24,376 nt of DNA from CAYXZQ01 sp964469935 (GTDB lineage Archaea; Nanobdellota; Nanobdellia; Woesearchaeales; DSVV01): the NCBI GenBank assembly GCA_964469935.1, contig CAYXZQ010000029.1:1-24376 (forward strand), read 5' to 3'. How positions within the stretch are numbered: the first letter of the stretch is position 1; every line of letters starts with the position of its first letter. Shown piece after piece: positions 17,203-23,928 of this stretch. The notes beneath the pieces were generated by a model. The model did no database searches. It was given only the letters and a program-made list of their open reading frames with translations, and was not told where the DNA came from. The translations under genes and the position numbers were made by a program.

Positions 17203-17691
17203 ATGGCAGGAAAAATCAGGGCCCAGATGAAGATGGGGGAGTCCATCGCGATACTGATAATATTCATGTTCCTTGTTGTGTTCGGCCTGGTCTTCTACAT
17301 AAGGTTCAGCCTCAGCAACCTTGACAAGAAGGCAGCAGAGAAGGCGGATCTTCTTGCAATACAGGCTGTTCAGCAGGTGCAGACTTTGCCGGAGTTCCAG
17401 TGCTCGGTCAGGGGGAAGGTCGAATTCCACTGCATAGACATGCTCAAGCTTGATGCCTTCAGCAGGCTTCCGCCGAATGACCTCCAGATTTACACGAGCA
17501 TCTTTCCGCAGACATACATCACTGTCTACCAGATCTATCCCACCAGCAGGACGTGGAAGATATATGGGGGCGAGATACCCAAGAAGAAGACTCAGCTCGC
17601 GTTTTACGTGCCTGTCGGGCTCTTCAACGCGACAGAGGGCGACATGGGGACAGTCAATTTCGGATACGTGAACATCACGGTGGTATCATGA
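17203..17691 (+). CDS. Pilin-like protein C (162 aa), MGESIAIL type
   Basis: MAGKIRAQMKMGESIAILIIFMFLVVFGLVFYIRF gives a basic leader, Gln8 as probable +1 residue and a conserved-looking Glu before the hydrophobic helix (about 14-33). This is the usual layout of a class III signal. The ectodomain of about 125 residues starts with a long amphipathic helix (SNLDKKAAEKADLLAIQAVQ), as in type IV pilins, and carries two cysteines. A start at 17182 inside the previous gene is possible, but 17203 gives the expected leader length and keeps GAGG upstream at 17185. The stop codon overlaps the next start (ATGA). Not recognised beyond pilin-like. Confidence 0.75.
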   Translation: MAGKIRAQMKMGESIAILIIFMFLVVFGLVFYIRFSLSNLDKKAAEKADLLAIQAVQQVQTLPEFQCSVRGKVEFHCIDMLKLDAFSRLPPNDLQIYTSIFPQTYITVYQIYPTSRTWKIYGGEIPKKKTQLAFYVPVGLFNATEGDMGTVNFGYVNITVVS

Positions 17692-18251
17692 AAGCCAGAA
17701 AACACAGGAACACGGGAGGAATCTCGAGAAGAGCCCAGGTCGAGATTGTGGGGCTGATGATAATCGTGGTGATAATAACGCTAATCCTGCTCTTTTCTCT
17801 TTATTATGTCACGAAACCGAGGACCCAGTTCAAGCAGGCCTACGACGCAAAGGACATGGCTGCAAACATGGTAGGGGCCCTCCTAAGCACCCACTCAAAC
17901 TGTACGAGCGACACGACTTTCGACAAGATACTTATGGACTGCGCGAGGTACCCTGATAATGGGGGCTCCCAGAAGCTCGTATGCGACAACGGGATGAGGT
18001 CATGCGAATTCGCGCATGACAAGCTGGGATACATATTCAGCCAGACCCTTGACAAATGGAAGATGCCCTACGAGTTCCGCGTCGAGGTCCCTCCGAGGAC
18101 GATAGACGTCCTCAGCTTCAAGAGCCAGGGGCTTGATGAGCAGGCCCCGGGCAGCGTGACTCCCTACATGCAGCCGCTCCGCCTGGATACGACTGTCGGC
18201 GGCCAGACAATGGAGATAATCCTGTGTATCGGGGGCAAGTGCGAAGTGTAG
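17688..18251 (+). CDS. Pilin-like protein D (187 aa), RAQVEIVG type
   Basis: The leader ends in ISRRA and the mature part begins QVEIVGLMIIVVIITLILLF. This is the clearest class III signal in the window, with Gln at +1 and Glu at +3. The ectodomain starts with a helix (QAYDAKDMAANMVGALLST) and has cysteines that may pair (SNC, MDCARY, LVCDNGMRSCEF, ILCIGGKC). The start ATG at 17688 overlaps the stop of gene C as ATGA, a coupled arrangement; reading frame upstream of it has no coding support. It is the last gene before a promoter at 18258, so it probably ends the transcription unit begun at 9284. Role inferred from signal and context. Confidence 0.78.
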   Translation: MKARKHRNTGGISRRAQVEIVGLMIIVVIITLILLFSLYYVTKPRTQFKQAYDAKDMAANMVGALLSTHSNCTSDTTFDKILMDCARYPDNGGSQKLVCDNGMRSCEFAHDKLGYIFSQTLDKWKMPYEFRVEVPPRTIDVLSFKSQGLDEQAPGSVTPYMQPLRLDTTVGGQTMEIILCIGGKCEV

Positions 18252-18257
18252 CATAAC

Positions 18258-18267
18258 ATTTATATAC
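18258..18267 (+). promoter_or_regulatory. TATA box for the two small six-cysteine pilin-like genes
   Basis: ATTTATATAC, centred near 18262, predicts initiation near 18288. That gives a leader of about 25 bases with a good ribosome-binding site (GAGGTG, 18302-18307) before the ATG at 18313. Separate promotion suggests these small proteins are made at a different, perhaps higher, level than the large operon. Confidence 0.55.
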
Positions 18268-18312
18268 TAGCGAACCTTAAATTCTACCAATCTATACATT
18301 AGAGGTGTAATA

Positions 18313-18579
18313 ATGATGCAGAAGAAAGCGCAGGGCATATCGATGAACACGATAATCATAGCGGCAATCGCCCTTCTAGTCCTGGTGATAGTCTCGGTGA
18401 TTTTCATGTCGAGGATGGGGTGGTTTGCGCAGAACTCGAACGATTGCAAGAAATTCGGCGGCGACTGCACTCAGGGGACCACGTGCCAGCAGGGCTATTC
18501 CCAGCACCCCATAGGGATATGCTACAACGGGAACGAAGTTGACAGGTACGACGTGTGCTGTGTCAAGCAGATATCTTGA
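18313..18579 (+). CDS. Small six-cysteine pilin-like protein 1 (88 aa)
   Basis: MMQKKA followed by QGISMNTIIIAAIALLVLVIV is a class III-type prepilin signal of the K-A-Q-G-x-S form, with a hydrophobic helix (about 14-32). The ectodomain of roughly 50 residues has cysteines at 45, 52, 58, 70, 82 and 83, that is, six cysteines in 39 residues ending in CC, then a short polar tail. This suits a compact disulfide-linked head on a pilin stem. It could be the major filament subunit, since small size, its own promoter and a good ribosome-binding site fit that role; this is inference. A second gene with the same design lies 27 bp downstream. Confidence 0.78.
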   Translation: MMQKKAQGISMNTIIIAAIALLVLVIVSVIFMSRMGWFAQNSNDCKKFGGDCTQGTTCQQGYSQHPIGICYNGNEVDRYDVCCVKQIS

Positions 18580-18606
18580 TTAACCAGGTAATGATCCGTC
18601 TTCAAA

Positions 18607-18897
18607 ATGCCAAAAAAAGCAGTTGAATTGTCCCTTAATACAGTCATAATAGCAGCATTAGTCCTGATTGTACTTATTGTCCTCATAATAATATTCACGC
18701 ATTACAGCGGGAATTTGGTCCAAGGGCTCGATGATTGCAAAACAAAAGGCGCAAACCCGCCGAGCGACTGCAGGCCGACAGCCTCTCAATGCGTCCAGGA
18801 AGGTGGCATCCCGTCAGGCCAGTGCATCTATTACTCAGACAGCGGACAGAAGATAACTTCTTCCCAGAGCCAGGTCTGCTGCGTCTTCAGGAAATAG
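18607..18897 (+). CDS. Small six-cysteine pilin-like protein 2 (96 aa)
   Basis: MPKKA then VELSLNTVIIAALVLIVLIVLIII resembles the signal of the preceding gene (xxSxNTxIIAA in both), but Val replaces Gln at the expected +1 position. Cysteines at 44, 55, 62, 73, 91 and 92 give the same order, four spaced cysteines and a terminal CC. The loops differ, so it is a diverged paralogue rather than a recent copy. It is probably cotranscribed with protein 1. No strong ribosome-binding site is seen directly upstream. Possible roles are paired subunits or alternative heads of the same filament. Confidence 0.75.
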   Translation: MPKKAVELSLNTVIIAALVLIVLIVLIIIFTHYSGNLVQGLDDCKTKGANPPSDCRPTASQCVQEGGIPSGQCIYYSDSGQKITSSQSQVCCVFRK

Positions 18898-18938
18898 TGA
18901 CAGCAGGAATCGTTCTTTGCTCGGTATCCATTACGAAA

Positions 18939-18950
18939 GATTTATTAATC
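18939..18950 (+). promoter_or_regulatory. TATA box for the MBL-fold hydrolase
   Basis: GATTTATTAATC is centred about 40 bp before the TTG start at 18985. Expected initiation is near 18971, leaving a short leader that contains GAGGGGG (18973-18979), 5 bp before the TTG. This supports TTG at 18985 as the real start. Confidence 0.5.
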
Positions 18951-18984
18951 CTTGAGGGATTTCCTCTTCTCAGAGGGGGAAAAA

Positions 18985-19797
18985 TTGCAGCCTAAACTTA
19001 TATTTCTGGGAACAGGCGGAGATGCGATAGTCACAGGAAAGCAGATCCGCTCGGCAGGAGGCATCATACTCCAGGTCGAGAGCAACCAGTTCCATATAGA
19101 TCCGGGGCCTGGCGCTGTAGCAAGGGCCAGGGACTACGGGGTGAACCTCCGGAACAACGTCGCAGTGCTGGTGAGTCACAACCACATGAACCACTGCAAC
19201 GACGTAAACGCAGTCATTAGCGCGATGACACTTGGCGGCCTCGACAGGAAAGGCGTGCTTGTCACAAACAAGACAGCTTACGACGGCAGCCCTGAGATGG
19301 AGCCGGTGCTTACCAGGTATCACCGGGACATGATAGAAAGGAGCCTGATACTCGAGGCAGGCCAGCGTGTGGGAATAAACGAGGTAGAGGTAAGGGCCAC
19401 GCGCGCCCAACATACCGAGCCCGAGACCATAGGATTCAAATTCATGACCCCCAGCTTCGTCCTTGGCTACACTTCTGACACGGGCTACAGCCATGACCTG
19501 ATTGAGGATTTCTCAGGGAGCGACATCATGATATTCAACGTGGTCTATCCGAAGGACAAGAAGGATAGGCACCTGCTCAATGTCGAGGATGTCCTCAGGC
19601 TCCTTCCCGAGATCAAGCCAAAGCTTGCGATAATCACGCATTTCGGCATCAAGATGGAGGAGATTGACATCCTGAACGAGGCCCGGGCAATCCAGAAGCA
19701 GACAAAGATCCAGACCATAGCTGCCAGGGATGGGATGGCGATTAACCCGGTGTCTTATTCTGTGAGCCTTAGGCAGAAGACCCTGAACCTCTACTGA
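18985..19797 (+). CDS. Metallo-beta-lactamase-fold hydrolase (270 aa), Asn in the HxHxDH motif
   Basis: This is a cytosolic MBL-fold protein with no signal peptide. The start is TTG (18985), supported by a strong GAGGGGG site. The motif order fits the fold: FLGTGGDA at the N-terminus, then SHNHMNH (His65, His67, Asn69, His70), AQHT, YTSDTG and ITHFG, supplying the usual five metal-ligand positions. The Asp normally found in HxHxDH is Asn here, so the second metal site may be weak or altered. The family includes archaeal hydrolases of unassigned substrate as well as RNase Z-like and PhnP-like enzymes, and I cannot choose among them. An upstream in-frame TTG at 18952 would precede the predicted transcript start and was rejected. 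It converges with the presenilin-like gene. Confidence 0.85.
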   Translation: MQPKLIFLGTGGDAIVTGKQIRSAGGIILQVESNQFHIDPGPGAVARARDYGVNLRNNVAVLVSHNHMNHCNDVNAVISAMTLGGLDRKGVLVTNKTAYDGSPEMEPVLTRYHRDMIERSLILEAGQRVGINEVEVRATRAQHTEPETIGFKFMTPSFVLGYTSDTGYSHDLIEDFSGSDIMIFNVVYPKDKKDRHLLNVEDVLRLLPEIKPKLAIITHFGIKMEEIDILNEARAIQKQTKIQTIAARDGMAINPVSYSVSLRQKTLNLY

Positions 19798-19839
19798 GTT
19801 GGAAATCTCATTTATCCATTATGCTGTAAAACTGTGTTC

Positions 19840-20802
19840 TCATACTAAAGCCAAAAGCTTCACTATGCCCAGCCCGACAAAACAACCTGCGCTGATGAAA
19901 GGCATCGCAGGATAGAACTTGTCCTTCTTGCTGAAGTAGAAAAGGAGCGAGAGGGCTGCTGCCGAGGCGATGGTGACTATGAATGAATTCAGGAAGCTGC
20001 CTGTCTCCCAGAGGAGAACGCCTGAGAATATGAGCGGGAATGCGATGTCGCCGCCGCCGAGGATAGCAGTCTTGACCCCCGAATCGTCTTTAGGAGCCCC
20101 TATCTCGCTATCCTTGCCGATAGAGAGGGGCACCTTCTTTCCCTTGTCCCTGCTGTAAGGTATCATGAGGCCCGCAAACATCTGCTCCTTGCTCTGGAAC
20201 TTGGCCATCTTGACCATGTGCTTGCTGTGCCAGACTGCGTACATATCATAGATAGATATGGCCACGAGCAGGATGGACGCGTACACGATGTTCAGAATGG
20301 GCACCACGAATGCGCAGAGCCCGCCATAGATGAATATCTCTGTGAAATTATGGATGAATACATTGTTGCGGTAGAGCTTCAGAAGACCGAAGACCACCGC
20401 AAGCAGCACAGCGAAGTATTTCGAGTACGAGACAATCGAAGGAGTAAGGTTCTTTGCAGCGTTCAGTATGAAAGGTGAGAATGCCTTGGCTAGACAGAAG
20501 ACTATTGCGAGGAAGAACCACAGCTTCATGAACTTCCCGAGCCTGTGCTTTATCAGGAAGAGCAGGATGAGTGTCCCTGCAAGTATTGCAAAGAAGATGA
20601 GAAGGGCTGAGAACAACTTGTTCTCCACAGGCGGGGGCGCGCCGCCTATGGAATTATTGTAGACATCCTGGTTTATGACAGCCTCGCCTGTCTTGCTCGA
20701 CTGGCCGATGTCCACATATTCATTGATTATCAGGAGTCCTGCAAGCTGGGCGAGGACAAATATAAGAATCAGGAAGGTCGTGGCCGTGAAAGTGTGCTTC
20801 AT
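19840..20802 (-). CDS. Presenilin-like GxGD intramembrane aspartyl protease (A22 family, archaeal PSH type)
   Basis: This polytopic membrane protein of 320 residues carries the presenilin/signal-peptide-peptidase signature. It has Tyr185-Asp186 in a membrane helix (ISIYDMYAVW), GGGDIAFP with catalytic Asp252, and a C-terminal PAM (298-300) where PAL is usual. A 40-55 residue cytosolic loop (about 195-243) separates the two aspartate helices, as in the family. An extracellular loop after the first helix (about 30-60) is Asn- and Pro-rich. The enzyme would cleave membrane helices, typically leftover stubs or signal peptides. It lies beside the surface-protein cluster, whose single-pass proteins are possible substrates (inference). 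The likely TATA box places the transcript start at the ATG. Confidence 0.88.
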   Translation of the reverse strand: MKHTFTATTFLILIFVLAQLAGLLIINEYVDIGQSSKTGEAVINQDVYNNSIGGAPPPVENKLFSALLIFFAILAGTLILLFLIKHRLGKFMKLWFFLAIVFCLAKAFSPFILNAAKNLTPSIVSYSKYFAVLLAVVFGLLKLYRNNVFIHNFTEIFIYGGLCAFVVPILNIVYASILLVAISIYDMYAVWHSKHMVKMAKFQSKEQMFAGLMIPYSRDKGKKVPLSIGKDSEIGAPKDDSGVKTAILGGGDIAFPLIFSGVLLWETGSFLNSFIVTIASAAALSLLFYFSKKDKFYPAMPFISAGCFVGLGIVKLLALV

Positions 20803-20824
20803 CTACAGTCCATTATGAGGCTTG

Positions 20825-20833
20825 ATATATTAA
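20825..20833 (-). promoter_or_regulatory. TATA box for the presenilin-like gene
   Basis: The minus strand reads TTAATATAT, centred 27 bp before the ATG at 20802. This is the expected distance for a leaderless archaeal transcript, and no ribosome-binding site precedes the ATG. Confidence 0.55.
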
Positions 20834-20928
20834 TCTTTGGATTATGCATGATTAAGTTTCCCTTTTTCGGATAAATAAGGAAATAAAGAGCATTTAAGGC
20901 AATGATCGGAAAAATCAGAGCAAAATCT

Positions 20929-21090
20929 TCAATTGATGTCTTGCAGTATCCTGTAGATCTTCCTAAATGTGTCTACCATGTTGTCCAGCCCATGGTTTCC
21001 TATCATGACGTATCCGATGCCTTCCTACTCAAGGATTGAGATGTACTCCTGTGCATTCCTGACCATATCTTTGTCATGGTGTGTTGTACT
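20929..21090 (-). pseudogene. Decayed reading frame with internal TAG (remnant of an unidentified gene)
   Basis: The 360-bp gap between the presenilin-like gene and the dockerin protein holds no intact gene. On the minus strand one frame, from 21090 to a TGA at 20929-20931, has coding character: THHDKDMVRNAQEYISILE, then a TAG (21025-21027), then EGIGYVMIGNHGLDNMV and a helix ending RKIYRILQDIN. Upstream, plausible coding (FIEKIEY, then VKYNT in another frame) is broken by TGA and a frame change. It looks like the C-terminal end of a lost gene. I do not recognise the family. The rest of the gap is AT-rich with no evident structure. Confidence 0.45.
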
Positions 21091-21163
21091 TCACATCAGT
21101 ATTCAATCTTTTCGATAAATTCACTATGATTTATTAGTAAATTATAAGAAATATTGCTTCATA

Positions 21164-23164
21164 TCATTTCTTTGCATTTCGGGATTTCTCTTTTTCATCA
21201 GCTTCATCATTCTCACCCTCCATGACAAAGGCGCTCCTTCTCTTGAGAAGATAAGTGATGCCGGCTATGAGCGTGATGATTGCGATGAGTATAACTGCAA
21301 CATATTTCAGGCTGAACCCGGATCCCTGCTGCGTTTCCTGGACAGCAGCCTGCCCTTGCTGGCTGTCAGAGTTGTTTTCTTCTGAAGCTGTTGTCGGTTC
21401 CTGGCCAGTCTTCTCTCCTGCATTTTCATGCTGGGCCGAGGCACTGTTTCCCTCTGCAGCCCCTTTTGTGCACTTGCCGTTTTCATAGGTCGCATCAGGA
21501 GAATCACAGCATATGCAGTCAGTGCCCTGGCAGACCACGTACTCACTGCTGTCGTCCCCACAGCATTCCGCATCCCCGTTCTCGTATTCCCAAACCCCAT
21601 CTTCCTCATGCTTTGAGATGCCAGGCCTGATCCACCTGAACCCAGTGTTAGGATACCAGTTGACATTGCATTCGCCGGACCCTCCCTCGCAGAGGCTTTT
21701 TGAGGAGTCGAGATCATACCAAAGACCAATATGATTGCCGTCCTTGAGCTGGCAGGAGGAGTCTGCGCAGCCGCAGGCAACGAGCTTTCCGCTGAAATTG
21801 TAATAGTTCGTGTTCCTCGATGACGGAAAACATTTGCTATTGTAGACGCAATAGGCTTCGCTCGGCCCGCTGCAGCAGGCAAAATCCAGGGAATCATTGA
21901 AGCTTTTGTCCGGAAGGTCAAGACTGTCGGACGGAGCTGCCTGTGTGATTTCGCAATTGCTGCCATATGCGATGACAGATGAATGGGCAATGGTAAATTC
22001 TTCCTGCTGAGTGCACTTGGCCCCAATGCATGATTCACCATAGCATCCCAGGGGGCAGGCATGCTGGTACCTCACGACCTCGCCTTGGGCGCTACAGCCG
22101 TATTCGCTCAGATAGCACGAGCTGCCTGAGCATGAGCCTGTCTCTGTATACTCCTGACCTGACTTGAGATTGCAGTAATCGAATCCGCTGAAGTTCTTCC
22201 CATAGGCGTCTTTACCTGAAGTGTATCCCTTCACGTACTGGTCATTGCCGTCAGTGTCGATGCATTTGCCCTTCGCGACGTCTGTGCATACCCCATCCTC
22301 GCATGCACACGGTATCTCATATTCCTTGTAGCTCTCGTCCAACAGGTTTGTTGTCGTATTGAAGGACTCGAAGCACTCGTATTCAACGAGCGTGTCGTTG
22401 ATACCGTCGTTGTTGGCGTCTATGCATGTGTCTGTCAGAGGAATCACCTTTCCTGACAGGCCCTCGAAGCTTCCGGCGCTTTTCGAGAATATGTCAAGGC
22501 CCTGGTCAGTCTCGATGCATCTCTTGGTGAAATTCCTGCATTTGCCGTACCTGCACCCGTACTTGCATTGGATATTCTGTGAGACAAGGTCCCCTATGCT
22601 GCTGCAGCTGTATTCGACGAGATAGCACCCTTCACCGTAGCATTCTGTTGCCTGCGCCAGCTTGCCGTATATGTTTCTCTGATAGCAGGATTCCTGCTGG
22701 TTTATTGAGACACCTTCAGCAGTGGTGCCAATAGCTTTTCCCTGGGTGTAGATGTCGTACCCGTCAGTGTCATGGCAGTTGCTTGAAAAGAGCACGCACT
22801 GGCCTGACCTGCAGGCGAGGTCTCCCCCGCACATCTGGGCGTCAGTGTCTTCGTCAGGCAGGCCGTCGCAGTCGTCATCCAGGCCATTGCACACCTCAGG
22901 CATGCACTTGAACCCGTCGCATCCATCTGTCTTCGTGCCCCTGTCAATGTAGCTTTGGATGATCTTAACGTCGTTCTCATTCACAGCCATGTCATTATTG
23001 ACATCAAAGACTGATGTCCCAGCAATGCCAAGATTGGCGTTGACAGAATTCAGGTCTGCAGAATCCACGCAGCCATCACCGTTTATGTCAGGCTTCCAGG
23101 CAGCCGAGACAGAAGCAGCCGAAATGATAATCAAGAACAGTACGAAAAACCCCTCTTTTGTCAT
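21164..23164 (-). CDS. Membrane-anchored dockerin and Cys-repeat surface protein (666 aa)
   Basis: A Sec signal peptide (MTKEGFFVLFLIIISAASVSA) precedes a type I dockerin-like module with two EF-hand-type loops (DINGDGCVDSAD at 26-37, DVNNDMAVNENDV at 54-66). A MopE-like acidic Cys motif (VCNGLDDDCDGLPDED, about 91-106) follows. Next come three degenerate repeats beginning CHDTDGYDIY, CIETDQGLDIF and CIDTDGNDQY, each closed by a YGCxxGxC-type turn, and then more Cys-rich sequence. A Ser/Gln/Glu stalk leads to a membrane helix (about 621-640), KRR and a short charged cytosolic tail. Type I topology. The start at 23164 was chosen over 23203 because a TATA box sits between them, 26 bp upstream. 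Dockerins bind cohesins through calcium; no cohesin is seen here. Likely an envelope protein. Confidence 0.85.
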   Translation of the reverse strand: MTKEGFFVLFLIIISAASVSAAWKPDINGDGCVDSADLNSVNANLGIAGTSVFDVNNDMAVNENDVKIIQSYIDRGTKTDGCDGFKCMPEVCNGLDDDCDGLPDEDTDAQMCGGDLACRSGQCVLFSSNCHDTDGYDIYTQGKAIGTTAEGVSINQQESCYQRNIYGKLAQATECYGEGCYLVEYSCSSIGDLVSQNIQCKYGCRYGKCRNFTKRCIETDQGLDIFSKSAGSFEGLSGKVIPLTDTCIDANNDGINDTLVEYECFESFNTTTNLLDESYKEYEIPCACEDGVCTDVAKGKCIDTDGNDQYVKGYTSGKDAYGKNFSGFDYCNLKSGQEYTETGSCSGSSCYLSEYGCSAQGEVVRYQHACPLGCYGESCIGAKCTQQEEFTIAHSSVIAYGSNCEITQAAPSDSLDLPDKSFNDSLDFACCSGPSEAYCVYNSKCFPSSRNTNYYNFSGKLVACGCADSSCQLKDGNHIGLWYDLDSSKSLCEGGSGECNVNWYPNTGFRWIRPGISKHEEDGVWEYENGDAECCGDDSSEYVVCQGTDCICCDSPDATYENGKCTKGAAEGNSASAQHENAGEKTGQEPTTASEENNSDSQQGQAAVQETQQGSGFSLKYVAVILIAIITLIAGITYLLKRRSAFVMEGENDEADEKEKSRNAKK

Positions 23165-23184
23165 TAGGAAAGGTATGGACCCTG

Positions 23185-23195
23185 GATATAAAAAC
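23185..23195 (-). promoter_or_regulatory. TATA box for the dockerin protein gene
   Basis: The minus strand reads GTTTTTATATC, centred about 26 bp upstream of the ATG at 23164, which predicts a leaderless transcript. It lies inside the alternative 39-bp N-terminal extension from 23203, so that longer start is unlikely. Confidence 0.6.
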
Positions 23196-23205
23196 TTTGT
23201 CATGG

Positions 23206-23877
23206 TTACTGGTTCATGTATATCGCGGGCTTGGTCCTTCCTGTCCTGTCAAGAAGGATATGGTGGTTATGCCTGTCGGATATCTTCACGAAATCCAGGG
23301 AATATGCTGTAGGATTTCCATACATGATCGCATCTATCGACGCATCTGCAATCTGACCAATCAGGTCATTGATGTCTGATTTAGGGTCAAGGCTTATCTG
23401 ATGCTCATCCTGTCCAGGCCCCGGTGTTACGTCCTTGAAATGGAAATAAAGCCTCACGAATCCGGATATGTCCATGATATGGGCATTTTTCCTGACAAAG
23501 TCTATTCTTGAGTCATCGTCTGCATCGTCTTTTCTGAGGATATAGGACAGGCCAGAATCAAAGCATTCACCTGTAAACAGCCTTACATATCCAGTGCCAT
23601 TGATTGCGAGATCTTTTCCATAAGCCTCTATAGAGCTTATGCTTATCCTGTTCGACAAAAAGTATGTCCTCGCATTTATCCCTGCAGGCTTTCTTTTGGA
23701 ATGGACAAACTGAACATACAATCCGACATCCTGGGCAGCCTTGCGGAACTTAATCAGGCGCGAATTTCTGGAACTGCATATCCCCTTGAATATTTTCATC
23801 TTCTGGAAAAAAACATCGGTTGCCGGACGATTCCTGATACAGAATTCCCGACTGAATATTATCCTGTGACAACTCAT
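23206..23877 (-). CDS. Hypothetical protein, soluble (223 aa)
   Basis: I do not recognise this protein. It has no signal peptide or membrane helix. The N-terminus is basic with four cysteines in the first 35 residues (SCHRI, EFCIR, GICSS). The remainder mixes strands and helices with a polar, acidic middle (RKDDADDDSRIDF) and a His-rich patch near the end (SDRHNHHILLDR). The ATG at 23877 lies 26 bp from a palindromic TATA box shared with trpS, which supports this start and a leaderless transcript. A start at the internal Met27 (MKIFKGICSS) is possible. It ends 41 bp before the dockerin gene's start, whose promoter lies in that gap, so the two are probably transcribed independently. Confidence 0.6.
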   Translation of the reverse strand: MSCHRIIFSREFCIRNRPATDVFFQKMKIFKGICSSRNSRLIKFRKAAQDVGLYVQFVHSKRKPAGINARTYFLSNRISISSIEAYGKDLAINGTGYVRLFTGECFDSGLSYILRKDDADDDSRIDFVRKNAHIMDISGFVRLYFHFKDVTPGPGQDEHQISLDPKSDINDLIGQIADASIDAIMYGNPTAYSLDFVKISDRHNHHILLDRTGRTKPAIYMNQ

Positions 23878-23897
23878 ATTTAATATTTTTCATAAAT

Positions 23898-23907
23898 TAT
23901 TTAAATA
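23898..23907. promoter_or_regulatory. Palindromic TATA box shared by divergent genes
   Basis: TATTTAAATA is a perfect inverted repeat in the 51-bp gap between the 223-aa gene and trpS. Its centre (23902.5) is 25.5 bp from the A of one ATG (23877) and 26.5 bp from the other (23929). Both distances fit leaderless transcription from one box read in both directions. No second box is evident for either gene. Confidence 0.6.
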
Positions 23908-23928
23908 TGGCGCTCAACATCCCGGATT

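Noticed and set aside
3073..18897. Search for an HxsA-like substrate with repeated His-Xaa-Ser
   Set aside because: Reading the proteins shows only isolated His-x-Ser triplets and no repeat run, so no HxsA is claimed in this window.
18313..18897. Calling the small six-cysteine proteins SCIFF peptides
   Set aside because: Only the cysteine count is similar. They have pilin-type membrane helices and no SCIFF sequence features, so the resemblance is mentioned only as a hypothesis.
15600..18897. Archaellum (archaeal flagellum) operon
   Set aside because: No ArlB-like archaellin series and no ArlH, ArlI or ArlJ genes are present, and the pilin-like ectodomains are Cys-containing and mutually unrelated.
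21025..21027. TAG in the decayed frame as a pyrrolysine codon
   Set aside because: The same remnant is also broken upstream by TGA and a frame change, and all other genes here end at or ignore TAG in the ordinary way (for example the stops at 9212 and 18895).
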